Source: Halothermothrix orenii H 168 (GTDB taxonomy: Bacteria; Bacillota; Halanaerobiia; Halanaerobiales; Halothermotrichaceae). Taken from it: DNA of 64,000 nt. The first letter of the stretch is position 1, and the number at the start of each line of letters is the position of its first letter. Of this stretch, positions 25,366 through 34,154 are shown in pieces. Under the pieces are notes generated by a model. That model did no database searches. It was not told the origin of the DNA and saw only the letters and a list, made by a program, of their open reading frames with translations. Location: the NCBI RefSeq assembly GCF_000020485.1, contig NC_011899.1, forward strand, positions 1,706,501-1,770,500, written 5' to 3'. The position numbers and the translations under genes were made by a program.

Positions 25366-27114
25366 TTATTCCAGGATTAATCCCTGATATGGTAATAAGT
25401 CAAGGAGGTAATAACCATCTGTGGTATTGTATGTCTGTCCACTCAGATGGTCTGTAATAGTTCCTCTGTTTTTAAACTTTTTAATTTTAACCTGCTGTGG
25501 CCGGGGACTATTATTAATAATGACCATAACTGACTGCCCCCTGTAATGTCGTGTAAATCCATAAATATTTCTGATATTGTCTACTAAAATTGTTTTATAA
25601 TTACCCCGGAGTAAAGGGGTTAGCTTATTCCTTATTGATATCAGTTTTTTATAATAATCTAATAAGTTTTGATCCTGATTTTCTTTATCCCAGACCATGC
25701 AACCACGTGATGCCGGTTCTTCACCCCCGGTCATACCGAGTTCATCACCGTAATAGACCATGGGGGCCCCAAGGTATGTCATCTGGAACAAAACAGCCAG
25801 TTTGAATTTTTCCTTGTTTCCTTCAAAAAAATGAAGGGCCCTGGGGGTATCATGACTATCAAGAAGATTCAACATTACATAATTAACACTATCCTGATAT
25901 AACATCCTGTTTTTAGCCAGCTGGGCATCAAAAGTGCCCGCATCAATTCTGTTCCGGGCAAAAAAGTCAATTACAGCATAGGTAAAGGGATAATTCATAA
26001 TAGCATCAAATTGATCACCCTGAAGCCAGTCTTCAGAATTATGCCATACTTCTCCAACAATGTAGGCATCCTCTTTAATTTCCTTAACAGCTTTACGCAT
26101 CTCCCGCCAGAAATGATGGTCGACCTCATCAGCAACATCCAGCCGCCATCCATCAATATCAAGTTCTTTAATCCAGTAAGTTGCCACGTTAATCAAATAT
26201 TCCCTGACCTCAGGATTTCCGGTCATTAACTTGGGCATCCGGGCAATATTATTGGCAAAGGTTCTATAATTTGTGGGATCCGTCTGCACAGGAAAGCTTT
26301 CAATTTCAAACCAGTCTTTATACTGTGACTTCTCCCCCTTTTGACGAACATCCTTGAAAGCAAAGAAATCATAACCACAATGGTTAAATACCGCATCAAA
26401 AATAATTTTAATTCCACGCCTGTGGGCTTCTATGACCATCCTTCTTGCTGTTTCAAGGTCTCCAAAATGGGGGTCTATCTGGAAATAGTCATCAATATTA
26501 TACTTATGGTTACTGGGTGATTTAAACACAGGTGTAAGGTAAATGGCCTTTACCCCGAGGCTTTCTATGTAATCGAGTTTTTTAATAATCCCCTCTAAAT
26601 CACCACCAAAAAATGATTTTCTACCGGGTTTCCCACCCCAGGGGGAAACTCCACGGGGGTCATTGGATGGATCCCCGTTATAAAACCTTTCCGGAAATAT
26701 GTGATAAAAAACAGCATCTTTTACCCAGTCCGGAGTACTGAAAATATCGGCATAATTAATTAAAGGGTACTGGAAAAACCCAGAGAAGAAACCCCTGGGC
26801 CTTTCCTCAAAAAAACCCTTTTCATTTAACCACAGGCTTTCCTGAACGTCTTCCAGGTAAAAATGGTACCTGAATCTGGCATCATCAAGTCTAATATCGG
26901 CTTCATAATAATCGTGAAGCTCATCACAAGCCACCAGTTCCATCTCCTGACTTAAGTATGGATCTTCTCCATCTCCGGGGTATCTTGTTCCATATACAAC
27001 TACAACCCTGTCAAGGTCATTTCGTGCAGCCCGCAACCTGATCCGCAGTGTATTTTTATTAACGGGAAAGGCATAACTGCCTCCACATACATGATATATA
27101 GCAGCTCTATTCAT
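25366..27114 (-). CDS. GH13 cyclomaltodextrinase/neopullulanase-like alpha-amylase
   Basis: About 582 residues, no signal peptide, so cytoplasmic. An N-terminal CBM34-like domain (1-120) is followed by the (beta/alpha)8 barrel: DAVFNH (region I), GWRLDVADEVDHHF with the Asp nucleophile (II), IVGEVWHN with the Glu acid/base (III) and LLDSHDTPRAL with the third Asp (IV), then a C-terminal beta domain. This arrangement is typical of cyclomaltodextrinases that cut imported maltodextrins. ATG 27114 is preceded by AAGGAGCTGAGGGAC. It is downstream of malG in the same direction. Confidence 0.92.
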   Translation of the reverse strand: MNRAAIYHVCGGSYAFPVNKNTLRIRLRAARNDLDRVVVVYGTRYPGDGEDPYLSQEMELVACDELHDYYEADIRLDDARFRYHFYLEDVQESLWLNEKGFFEERPRGFFSGFFQYPLINYADIFSTPDWVKDAVFYHIFPERFYNGDPSNDPRGVSPWGGKPGRKSFFGGDLEGIIKKLDYIESLGVKAIYLTPVFKSPSNHKYNIDDYFQIDPHFGDLETARRMVIEAHRRGIKIIFDAVFNHCGYDFFAFKDVRQKGEKSQYKDWFEIESFPVQTDPTNYRTFANNIARMPKLMTGNPEVREYLINVATYWIKELDIDGWRLDVADEVDHHFWREMRKAVKEIKEDAYIVGEVWHNSEDWLQGDQFDAIMNYPFTYAVIDFFARNRIDAGTFDAQLAKNRMLYQDSVNYVMLNLLDSHDTPRALHFFEGNKEKFKLAVLFQMTYLGAPMVYYGDELGMTGGEEPASRGCMVWDKENQDQNLLDYYKKLISIRNKLTPLLRGNYKTILVDNIRNIYGFTRHYRGQSVMVIINNSPRPQQVKIKKFKNRGTITDHLSGQTYNTTDGYYLLDLLPYQGLILE

Positions 27115-27240
27115 GTCCCTCAGCTCCTTAACCTTTAGCAAATTTTGTAGTAAATTGGACAGAGCAAATAATTATCTATCACTCCCGGGCTTTCCTTCTT
27201 ACTGAGCTTTAACGTGAGATTAGATGAATTACAATAAATA

Positions 27241-28083
27241 TTATCCTTTGTTGGCTCCCCTGGTTAACCCACTGACCAGCATGCTTTGCATGCTTAGATG
27301 CAGGATAAGGATGGGAATTGCTGCCAGCAGGGAACCGGCTGCAAAGATTGTAAAGTTCTTTCCATACTGGTCAACAACAAATTCATACAGGCCCAGAGCC
27401 AGAGTCCATTTATCAGGACTGGTGATTACCAGCCGGGCAAAGAGGAAATCACCGAAAGGAGCTACAAAGTAAAAAAGGGCCAGGACAGATAACATCGGTA
27501 TCGCCAGGGGTAATATAATTGTCCAGAAGATTTTCCAGTGACTGGCACCATCAATAATGGCTGCTTCTTCAAGGGACTTGGGAATTGTATCGAGATAACC
27601 CTTCATCAACCATGAATGATAAGGTACCGTACCCGCGGCATATATTATAATCAACCCGATATGGGTATCCAGTAATTCAACTAGATTAAGCAAAACATAC
27701 AGGGCTACCATGGACATAACACCCGGAAAGACCTGGATGATCAGCATGACCATCATCCCAACTTTACGTCCGGCAAACTTTAACCGTGAAAAGGCATAGG
27801 CGGTAAGGGAAGCCAGGAAAACACCCAGTATCGCAGTTCCGGCACCAACTTTCAGGGTATTGATATACCAGATACCGAAATCTGTTTCCTGGAAAAGCTC
27901 TTTATAGTGAATAAAGGTAGCATTTTCAGGAATAAATTTAGTTGAAAAGAGGCTATGACCCGGATTTAAAGAACCACTGAAAATCCAGAGGGCCGGAAAT
28001 AAGGCTATCAGAATCATTATCCCAATGAACAGGTATGTAAATGTCAATTTAATAGTATTCCGTGTTTTATAAGAATCAATCAT
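27241..28083 (-). CDS. malG: maltose/maltodextrin ABC transporter permease MalG
   Basis: 280 residues, six membrane segments, EAA loop EEAAIIDGASHWKIFWTIILP contacting the ATPase. Its start overlaps the malF stop by four bases (ATGA type). With MalF it forms the membrane channel for maltodextrins. No malK-type ATPase is in the window; a shared MsmK-like protein elsewhere must power it. Confidence 0.95.
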   Translation of the reverse strand: MIDSYKTRNTIKLTFTYLFIGIMILIALFPALWIFSGSLNPGHSLFSTKFIPENATFIHYKELFQETDFGIWYINTLKVGAGTAILGVFLASLTAYAFSRLKFAGRKVGMMVMLIIQVFPGVMSMVALYVLLNLVELLDTHIGLIIIYAAGTVPYHSWLMKGYLDTIPKSLEEAAIIDGASHWKIFWTIILPLAIPMLSVLALFYFVAPFGDFLFARLVITSPDKWTLALGLYEFVVDQYGKNFTIFAAGSLLAAIPILILHLSMQSMLVSGLTRGANKG

Positions 28084-29390
28084 TGTAGCATCTCCTCCTC
28101 CTGGTATGACCGGGTCCTCCGGAAGTTATAGATAGCAAATCCAGCTACAATAATAAATATAATCAGAGAAATGGCTGCAGCGTAGTTGTATTTCAATCTA
28201 TTAAAGGTTAACTTATAAACCCAGGAAATCAGGATATCGGTGGCACCACCACCACCTGCGTAATCCACCCGGGCCGGACCTCCCCCGTTAAGCAGGAATA
28301 TCAAAGTAAAGTTATTGAAATTATAGGCAAAAGTCATAATCATCAAAGGAGCCATTGAAAATAACACAAGGGGCATTGTAATAAATTTAAATCTTTGCCA
28401 GCTGCTGGCCCCGTCAACTGTGGCCGCTTCATACAGGTTTTTATCAATACTCTGGAGAATACCGGTAACCACAATCATGGCATAGGGAAATCCAAGCCAC
28501 AGGTTTACCATCAGTACAGCAACCTTGGCCCATAATGGATTATGAAGCCAGGGAACCTGTGATACATTAAACCATCCAGTCAAAATTTTATTAATAACCC
28601 CGAAATTGGTATTTAACATCCCTCTCCATATTAAGACACTGACAAAACCCGGGACAGCCCAGGGTATAATTAAAAGAGTCCTTAATATCTTTTTGAATTT
28701 TAATTTGGGGTTATTCAGGAGTATTGCTGTAAAACCACCTAGTAAATACTGGGTTAATGTCCCCAGAAGTGACCAGACTACGGTCCAGCCAAAAATCTTC
28801 CAGAAGGTTGAGGCCCACATCCCGCCCCGCATCAACTTTGTAAAATTCCTGAAACCAACCCAGTCTATTAATTTTCCGGGAGGGGAATGGTACAGGTCAT
28901 AATTTGTAAATCCAAGGATAACAGTATAAACTAAAGGCAAAAAGATAACAGCACATATAGCCAGGGCGCCCGGACTTAAAACCAGGTAAGCATAACTGTT
29001 AACCATTAAATTCTTTAAAGATACCATAATTCCCCTCGGGGACTTACCTTCATCTATTCTTTCCCCATTTTTATAGGCATCTCTTATATTAAATATGTAA
29101 ATACCAATTACAACTATTAGCAATAGAATTGAAATAATACCATTAACTATAAGAAAAAGTGAATGATCCTCCATGGGGGTTTCTCCAAGAGTTATTAGCC
29201 CCCTTATCCCGGCCAGTAACACTGGCAGGGCTTCAAAGAGAACAAAGGTGTTAAATAACACCAGGAGAAAACCCTTGACCCACTGCCTGTTGAAGAGCTG
29301 TCCGGTACCCATATATATTGCAGAAGATATAGCTGCAATGTACCGGTGGTTGCTTCTTTTTTCCATTTTGTGGCCTGCTTGTAATTGCAC
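28080..29390 (-). CDS. malF: maltose/maltodextrin ABC transporter permease MalF
   Basis: 436 residues. An N-terminal extension with three hydrophobic segments (about 15-100, beginning SSAIYMGTGQLFNRQW) precedes the ABC permease core with EAATVDGASSWQRFKFITMPL (EAA loop). GTG 29390 has a GAGGTGA site at good spacing; ATG 29366 is an alternative with a weaker site. A long hairpin separates it from malE. Confidence 0.93.
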   Translation of the reverse strand: MQLQAGHKMEKRSNHRYIAAISSAIYMGTGQLFNRQWVKGFLLVLFNTFVLFEALPVLLAGIRGLITLGETPMEDHSLFLIVNGIISILLLIVVIGIYIFNIRDAYKNGERIDEGKSPRGIMVSLKNLMVNSYAYLVLSPGALAICAVIFLPLVYTVILGFTNYDLYHSPPGKLIDWVGFRNFTKLMRGGMWASTFWKIFGWTVVWSLLGTLTQYLLGGFTAILLNNPKLKFKKILRTLLIIPWAVPGFVSVLIWRGMLNTNFGVINKILTGWFNVSQVPWLHNPLWAKVAVLMVNLWLGFPYAMIVVTGILQSIDKNLYEAATVDGASSWQRFKFITMPLVLFSMAPLMIMTFAYNFNNFTLIFLLNGGGPARVDYAGGGGATDILISWVYKLTFNRLKYNYAAAISLIIFIIVAGFAIYNFRRTRSYQEEEMLQ

Positions 29391-29424
29391 TAATTATTTC
29401 ACCTCACTCTGGGTATTTATTAAG

Positions 29425-29457
29425 GGTTGGCCCCATCCGTTGCGGACAGGGCCAACC
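29425..29457. promoter_or_regulatory. malE-malF intercistronic hairpin
   Basis: GGTTGGCCC (29425-29433) pairs with GGGCCAACC (29449-29457); an inner TCCG/CGGA stem extends it. No T-run follows on the minus strand, so it is more likely an mRNA-stabilising or partial-termination element that raises MalE over MalF/MalG than a full terminator. Confidence 0.7.
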
Positions 29458-29503
29458 GGTGAAAATATTTATTGTTTCATATCTGAATAGATTTAAACTC
29501 CGA

Positions 29504-30709
29504 TTATTCTTTCATCATTTCAATATTATCCTGGATTCTCTGAACACAGAGTTTAGCTGCTTCTTCAGGTGTAACCTGATCCTGAAGGATGAAAGAAAGG
29601 GCATTATTAGCCGGTTCCCATACAGCCATCATTTCAGGTACATTCGGCATTGGCATACCCCTTGAAGCCTGAATAGCAAAAGCTTCAACAACTTTATTTT
29701 CTTTAAATTCAGGCATTTCCATTACATCTTTACGTGGAGGAATTACATATGTCTTCTGATAATGTTTAAAGGAATTCTCTTTAGTGGTTAACCACTGAAT
29801 GAATTTCAGGGCTTCTTCTTTATGTTCACTGAAGGCACTGATGTAGTAACCTTTAACGCCTATGAAGGTATGGGGATATTCACCATTATCAAGCCTGGGC
29901 AGGGGAGCAACACCAAAGTTAACCCCGGCTTCACGATAACCTTCTAAAGCCCATAGTCCGTCAATAACAGCTGCCAGAGAACCCTGGGAAAAGAGACCAT
30001 TCATAACATCACCGGTAGTACCTTCAGGCATTAAACCTGAGGTCCTGAAGCTCTTTATAAACTTCATGGCTTTAATAGCACCAGGGCTATCCAGACCGAT
30101 ATCATTTATGTCAAGACCATTTTCGGTCTGTTTAAAGATATAACCACCATAACCGGAGATAAACCCGAAAACGTGGTAGAGGTCACCGATGTTGGCCATA
30201 AAACCAAACTGGCCCTCAGCCGGTTTATTTAGTTCTTTTACTTTAGCCAAAAACTCATCAAAGGTTTCAGGTACTTCTGGTAACAGATCCTTGTTATATA
30301 ACAGGGCCACACTTTCAACAGCATATGGTAATCCATATAGCTTACCCTTGTAAGTCAGCGCGTTGAGAGAAGACTCTGTAAAGGCACTGGTATCCACCTT
30401 ATCTTCAGGAATAGGCCAGATTAAACCCTGCTCTACAGAACGACCGATACCATCATGGGGCCAGACAACAATATCGGCTCCCTTTCCAGCAGGACCATCC
30501 AGGGCCAGTTTATCATCCTGGTTAATCTGGTCTACTGGTTGCACCTCAATTTCAACACCGGTTTGTTCAGTGTAAATTTTACCCATTTCCTGAATAAATT
30601 CTTCTTCAGGACCGGGAGATTCCCAGACTACCAGCTTTACAGCACTGGCACTTAAAGTCATACCAACAACTAAAACTAAAACAGAGAGTAAAGTTAAAAC
30701 TTTTTTCAT
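29504..30709 (-). CDS. malE: maltose/maltodextrin-binding protein MalE
   Basis: 401 residues. Signal peptide of about 22 residues (MKKVLTLLSVLVLVVGM then ASA). There is no lipobox Cys, so the protein is probably free in a periplasm. Family features: VVWESPGPEEEF, ADIVVWPHDGIGR, LYGLPYAVESVALLYNKDLLP. It captures maltodextrins for MalFG. ATG behind GGAAGGG. Upstream 30710-30944 holds its promoter and a probable LacI-family operator. Confidence 0.95.
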   Translation of the reverse strand: MKKVLTLLSVLVLVVGMTLSASAVKLVVWESPGPEEEFIQEMGKIYTEQTGVEIEVQPVDQINQDDKLALDGPAGKGADIVVWPHDGIGRSVEQGLIWPIPEDKVDTSAFTESSLNALTYKGKLYGLPYAVESVALLYNKDLLPEVPETFDEFLAKVKELNKPAEGQFGFMANIGDLYHVFGFISGYGGYIFKQTENGLDINDIGLDSPGAIKAMKFIKSFRTSGLMPEGTTGDVMNGLFSQGSLAAVIDGLWALEGYREAGVNFGVAPLPRLDNGEYPHTFIGVKGYYISAFSEHKEEALKFIQWLTTKENSFKHYQKTYVIPPRKDVMEMPEFKENKVVEAFAIQASRGMPMPNVPEMMAVWEPANNALSFILQDQVTPEEAAKLCVQRIQDNIEMMKE

Positions 30710-30785
30710 AATTCAAACCCTTCCTTTCATTTGTTTTTTTAAATGTATTTTAAATATTGAAATTACCAGAGGAATAAATTACTTA

Positions 30786-30795
30786 CAAACGTTTG
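30786..30795. promoter_or_regulatory. MalR/LacI-type operator upstream of malE
   Basis: Perfect palindrome CAAACGTTTG with a central CG, as bound by MalR and other LacI-family proteins. It lies just downstream of a -10-like TATAAT (minus strand, 30824-30829), where a bound repressor would block transcription of malE. A nearby CTGTGT/ACACAG inverted repeat (30834-30851) may also matter. Confidence 0.65.
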
Positions 30796-30944
30796 AGTTA
30801 ATAAAATTCTAAAACTTATAATAATTATACCTCCTGTGTAATTAAACACAGTTATTTTCTTCGCAAATGGTTTTCGATTAATAGTTCTTTTGAAACTAAA
30901 TATAACTTTCATAACTAATTCAGACATATATTTTATGTACGCCT

Positions 30945-31955
30945 TTACCTGGTTGATCCCCTCGGCAATATTTCGGTAGGTATAATTTGTTCTTCTCCAT
31001 TGTAATCTTCTTCGGTTATAATCCTGATTAGCATCCGGGCAGCCTTTTCACCCATCTCTACAATAGGAATCCTGACAGTAGTTAAGGCAGGTTTAACATA
31101 GGACACCATGGGATCGTCGTTAAATCCTACTATACCCATATCATCAGGGACCTTTAAACCGGAGTCCTGAGCTGCCCTTAAAGCCCCGAGGGCCAGTAGG
31201 TCATCAACAGCGAATATAGCATCAAAATCCTTTTTTGCCATAAGCTTTTTAGTAGCATCATAACCATCTTCAAAAGTGAAGTTAGTATACATAACCAGAC
31301 TTTTATCAAAGCCTTGACCGGCCTCTTCTAAAGCCTTCTTATAACCTGTTAATCTGTCCTGACTAACAACATATTCTTCAGGACCACAGATCAGGGCTAC
31401 TTTCTCATACCCTCTCTTGTGCAGGTACTTAACTGCCTTATAGGCTGCTTCGATGTTATCATTGTTAACCAGGGGAATGTCCTTTATTTCCAGGCTACGC
31501 CCGATTAATATAAACTTTGACCTGTTATCCTGTAATTGTTTTATCAGGTCATCGTTAACCCTGGAAGCCATCAGGATAATACCATCAACCCGTCTATTTC
31601 TCAACATCTTCAAAGCCTCAGCATGTTCTTCCCGGTAATCTTTGGCGGCAGCCAGTACCAGGCTAAAATGTTCTTCCTGGGCCACTGAAGCAATACCCTG
31701 GATTATTCCCGGAAAAAATGGGTTGGCAAAAGCAGCTTTAGTTGGTCTTGATAAAACAAGCCCAATAGTGTTGGTCTTCTGCTTGACCAGACTCCGGGCA
31801 ATCACATTGGGATGGTAACCCAGTTTTTTCATGGCTTCCCGGACGCGCTGCTGGGTTTCAGGACTTATGCTCGGACTGTTTGAAATTACCCTGGAAACTG
31901 TTGAAGGAGATACATCTGCATATTTTGCAACATCCTTAATGGTAACATTTTTCAT
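30945..31955 (-). CDS. LacI-family transcriptional regulator (MalR-like)
   Basis: About 336 residues. Helix-turn-helix NVTIKDVAKYADVSPSTVSR with the hinge helix PNVIARSLVK, then a sugar-binding periplasmic-type domain (IGLVLSRPTK, VDGIILMAS, GIVGFNDDPM). ATG 31955 follows GGGTGG; the longer frame would start inside the ribosome site. Upstream of malE in the same direction and with CAAACGTTTG-type palindromes before both genes, it most likely represses the maltodextrin operon and itself; maltose is the probable inducer (inference). Confidence 0.92.
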   Translation of the reverse strand: MKNVTIKDVAKYADVSPSTVSRVISNSPSISPETQQRVREAMKKLGYHPNVIARSLVKQKTNTIGLVLSRPTKAAFANPFFPGIIQGIASVAQEEHFSLVLAAAKDYREEHAEALKMLRNRRVDGIILMASRVNDDLIKQLQDNRSKFILIGRSLEIKDIPLVNNDNIEAAYKAVKYLHKRGYEKVALICGPEEYVVSQDRLTGYKKALEEAGQGFDKSLVMYTNFTFEDGYDATKKLMAKKDFDAIFAVDDLLALGALRAAQDSGLKVPDDMGIVGFNDDPMVSYVKPALTTVRIPIVEMGEKAARMLIRIITEEDYNGEEQIIPTEILPRGSTR

Positions 31956-32002
31956 TATTATAACCACCCTGTTTATTCCTGGATATGATTGTGTTTAACA
32001 GT

Positions 32003-32012
32003 AAAACGTTTG
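32003..32012. promoter_or_regulatory. second LacI-type operator, upstream of the regulator gene
   Basis: AAAACGTTTG, one base from the malE operator CAAACGTTTG, 48 bases upstream of the regulator start. It suggests autoregulation. Confidence 0.55.
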
Positions 32013-32075
32013 CACACCTTTTAAAAATAAATAGTATGCCAGTCCAATTAAAAAGAGTACCATAACCGGGACCTC

Positions 32076-32120
32076 ATAACTTATAGTCTTCTAACTTATA
32101 GTCTTGTAACTTATAGTCTT
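32076..32120. repeat. three 15-base tandem repeats plus decayed copies
   Basis: NTAACTTATAGTCTT at 32076-32090, 32091-32105 and 32106-32120, differing only in the first base. Partial, inverted or degenerate copies (CTTATAAG, CTTATAGACTT) continue to about 32180. Confidence 0.85.
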
Positions 32121-32318
32121 GCTGACTTATAAGCTTATTTCTTATAGACTTAACTTATTACCTTATAGACTTTATAGATCTTATTTTCTTATTACCCTTT
32201 ATACATATATTCAACAAAGGTATGGAATATTCCTCCTTATATATTATAAAATTTTAAAAAGAATGTGTCAAGATATTTTAGCATCTTCACATTTTTCTGA
32301 TAATTTCACATAAAAAAA

Positions 32319-34154
32319 TTACGGCCGGGTATGTTCCCGGAGATAATCATATATCACCCGGGCCGTTTTATTACTGATACCGTCCACTTCTTTTAGCTGA
32401 CCAATAGTTGCCTTTCTTATTGCCCCGAGGGACCCGAAATGGCTTAATAAAGCCTTCCTTCTTTTGGGGCCAACCCCTGGAATTTCATCTAACATGGTAT
32501 GGGTTAAACGTCGGGAACGGAGTTTCCGGTGATAACTTACCGCAAACCGGTGGGCCTCATCCCTGACCCGCTGTAATAAATGAAGAGCTGGCGATTTCCG
32601 TGGTATAATGACCGGTTCCTTTTGCCCCGGGAGAAATACCTCTTCTTCCCGTTTAGCCAGACCGGCTATATCCAGGTAATCAAGATTCATTTCTTTCAAA
32701 ACCTCCAGGGCTGCATTGAGCTGGCCCTTCCCTCCATCGATCAGAATTAAATCCGGTAAATCACCCTCTTCTTCCAGAAGACGACTATACCGTCTTTTAA
32801 CCACTTCCTGCATCATGGCAAAATCATTGGGGCCACTAACTGTTTTAATCCTGAAACGGCGGTAATCAGCTTTAGAGGGGACACCATCTTTAAAGACAAC
32901 CATCGAGGCTACCGGGTCACTCCCCTGAATATTGGATATATCAAACCCTTCGATATGAACCGGCTTACTGGAAAGTACAAGATACTCAACTAGCTGGTCC
33001 AGGGCTTTCTCATTCCTCTGTTTCTGGTATTTCCGTCGTATTAATTCCTTTTTAAGGTTCTGGGAAGCATTTTTAGAGGCCATCTCCACCAGCCTCTTCT
33101 TCTCACCCTTAAGGGGGATTAAAATCTTAACCTTTTTTCCCTTTTTCTGTTGTAACCAGTCCTCCAGGAGTTCCGTTTGACTGACATGGGTATTTATAAC
33201 TATTTCCTGAGGAATTTCAGGAGCCTGTTCATAATATTGCTGTAAAAAGGACACCATTATATCAGTATTACTCTCCTCATCAACCCCCTCCATCAGGAAG
33301 TATTCCTGCCCGATCAATCTCCCATTCCTGATGAACAGGACCTGAACACAGGCCTCACCCTCTTCTTCGACCAGGGCAATAATATCCTGATTGATATTTT
33401 TACTGGACATAACCTTCTGCTGGGCTGAAATATTTTTCAGGGCCCGGACCGCATCCCGGAACCGGGCTGCTTTTTCAAAATTTTTCTTTTCAGCAGCCTG
33501 ATACATCTCTTTTTCAACTTCATTTATTAATTCATCCTGCTTTCCCGATAAAAATAAACAAACACGATCTACCAGTTCCCGATATGAATTCCTGTCAATG
33601 GCCCCAATACAGGGACCGACACATTTTCCAATATGATAATTAAGACAGGGCCTTTTTTCCGGTTTTCCAGCTTCAAGATTTTTTTTACAGGTTCTTAAAG
33701 AAAATAAATCCTTTAGGACATCAATGGTCTTATAAATGGCATTAACATCTGTAAAAGGACCGAAATAACGATTCCCGTCATTTTTTACAAGGCGGGTCTT
33801 GAATATCCTGGGAAAATCCTCCTGAACCGTTACTTTAATATAGGGGTAAGTTTTATCATCCTTTAACCTGATATTAAACTTGGGGTTATATTTTTTTATT
33901 AAATTGGCCTCAAGGATAAAAGCCTCTACCTCGGTATCGGTTACAATATAATCAAAGTCGGCAATATGCTTAACCATGATTTTTGTTTTAAAGGTATGAT
34001 TACCCTTACGAAAGTATGATCTGACTCTCCTGCGCAGGGATTTTGCTTTACCGACATAAATAACCTCACCTGTCTCATCTTTCATCAGGTATACCCCTGG
34101 CCGATCAGGTAACCTCTTTAGTTGTTCTTCAATATATCTCATGGGCATCACCAT
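32319..34154 (-). CDS. uvrC: excinuclease ABC subunit C
   Basis: 611 residues. GIY-YIG nuclease at the N-terminus ([19 protein letters not shown]), Cys cluster region around [23 protein letters not shown] trimmed to its cysteines, UVR motif, RNase H-like nuclease ([18 protein letters not shown]), and tandem HhH at the C-terminus ([15 protein letters not shown]). It makes both incisions in nucleotide-excision repair. Its start overlaps the uvrA stop by a few bases; ATG 34142 is an equally good alternative start. Confidence 0.97.
   Translation of the reverse strand: MVMPMRYIEEQLKRLPDRPGVYLMKDETGEVIYVGKAKSLRRRVRSYFRKGNHTFKTKIMVKHIADFDYIVTDTEVEAFILEANLIKKYNPKFNIRLKDDKTYPYIKVTVQEDFPRIFKTRLVKNDGNRYFGPFTDVNAIYKTIDVLKDLFSLRTCKKNLEAGKPEKRPCLNYHIGKCVGPCIGAIDRNSYRELVDRVCLFLSGKQDELINEVEKEMYQAAEKKNFEKAARFRDAVRALKNISAQQKVMSSKNINQDIIALVEEEGEACVQVLFIRNGRLIGQEYFLMEGVDEESNTDIMVSFLQQYYEQAPEIPQEIVINTHVSQTELLEDWLQQKKGKKVKILIPLKGEKKRLVEMASKNASQNLKKELIRRKYQKQRNEKALDQLVEYLVLSSKPVHIEGFDISNIQGSDPVASMVVFKDGVPSKADYRRFRIKTVSGPNDFAMMQEVVKRRYSRLLEEEGDLPDLILIDGGKGQLNAALEVLKEMNLDYLDIAGLAKREEEVFLPGQKEPVIIPRKSPALHLLQRVRDEAHRFAVSYHRKLRSRRLTHTMLDEIPGVGPKRRKALLSHFGSLGAIRKATIGQLKEVDGISNKTARVIYDYLREHTRP

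Larger units (their letters stand above)
31968..32318. other. 351-base region between lacI and uvrC
   Basis: Holds the operator-like palindrome near lacI and a block of 15-base tandem repeats; otherwise AT-rich with no ORF that has a ribosome site. A plus-strand frame at 32119-32313 is built from the repeats and is not a gene. Confidence 0.45.

Noticed and set aside
27241-29390. MalK ATPase expected with MalFG
   Set aside because: No ABC ATPase gene of this type is present between 25 and 32 kb; the ATPase must be encoded elsewhere.
32119-32313. 64-codon plus-strand frame made from tandem repeats
   Set aside because: Its coding sequence overlaps the CTTATAG repeats and has no ribosome site.
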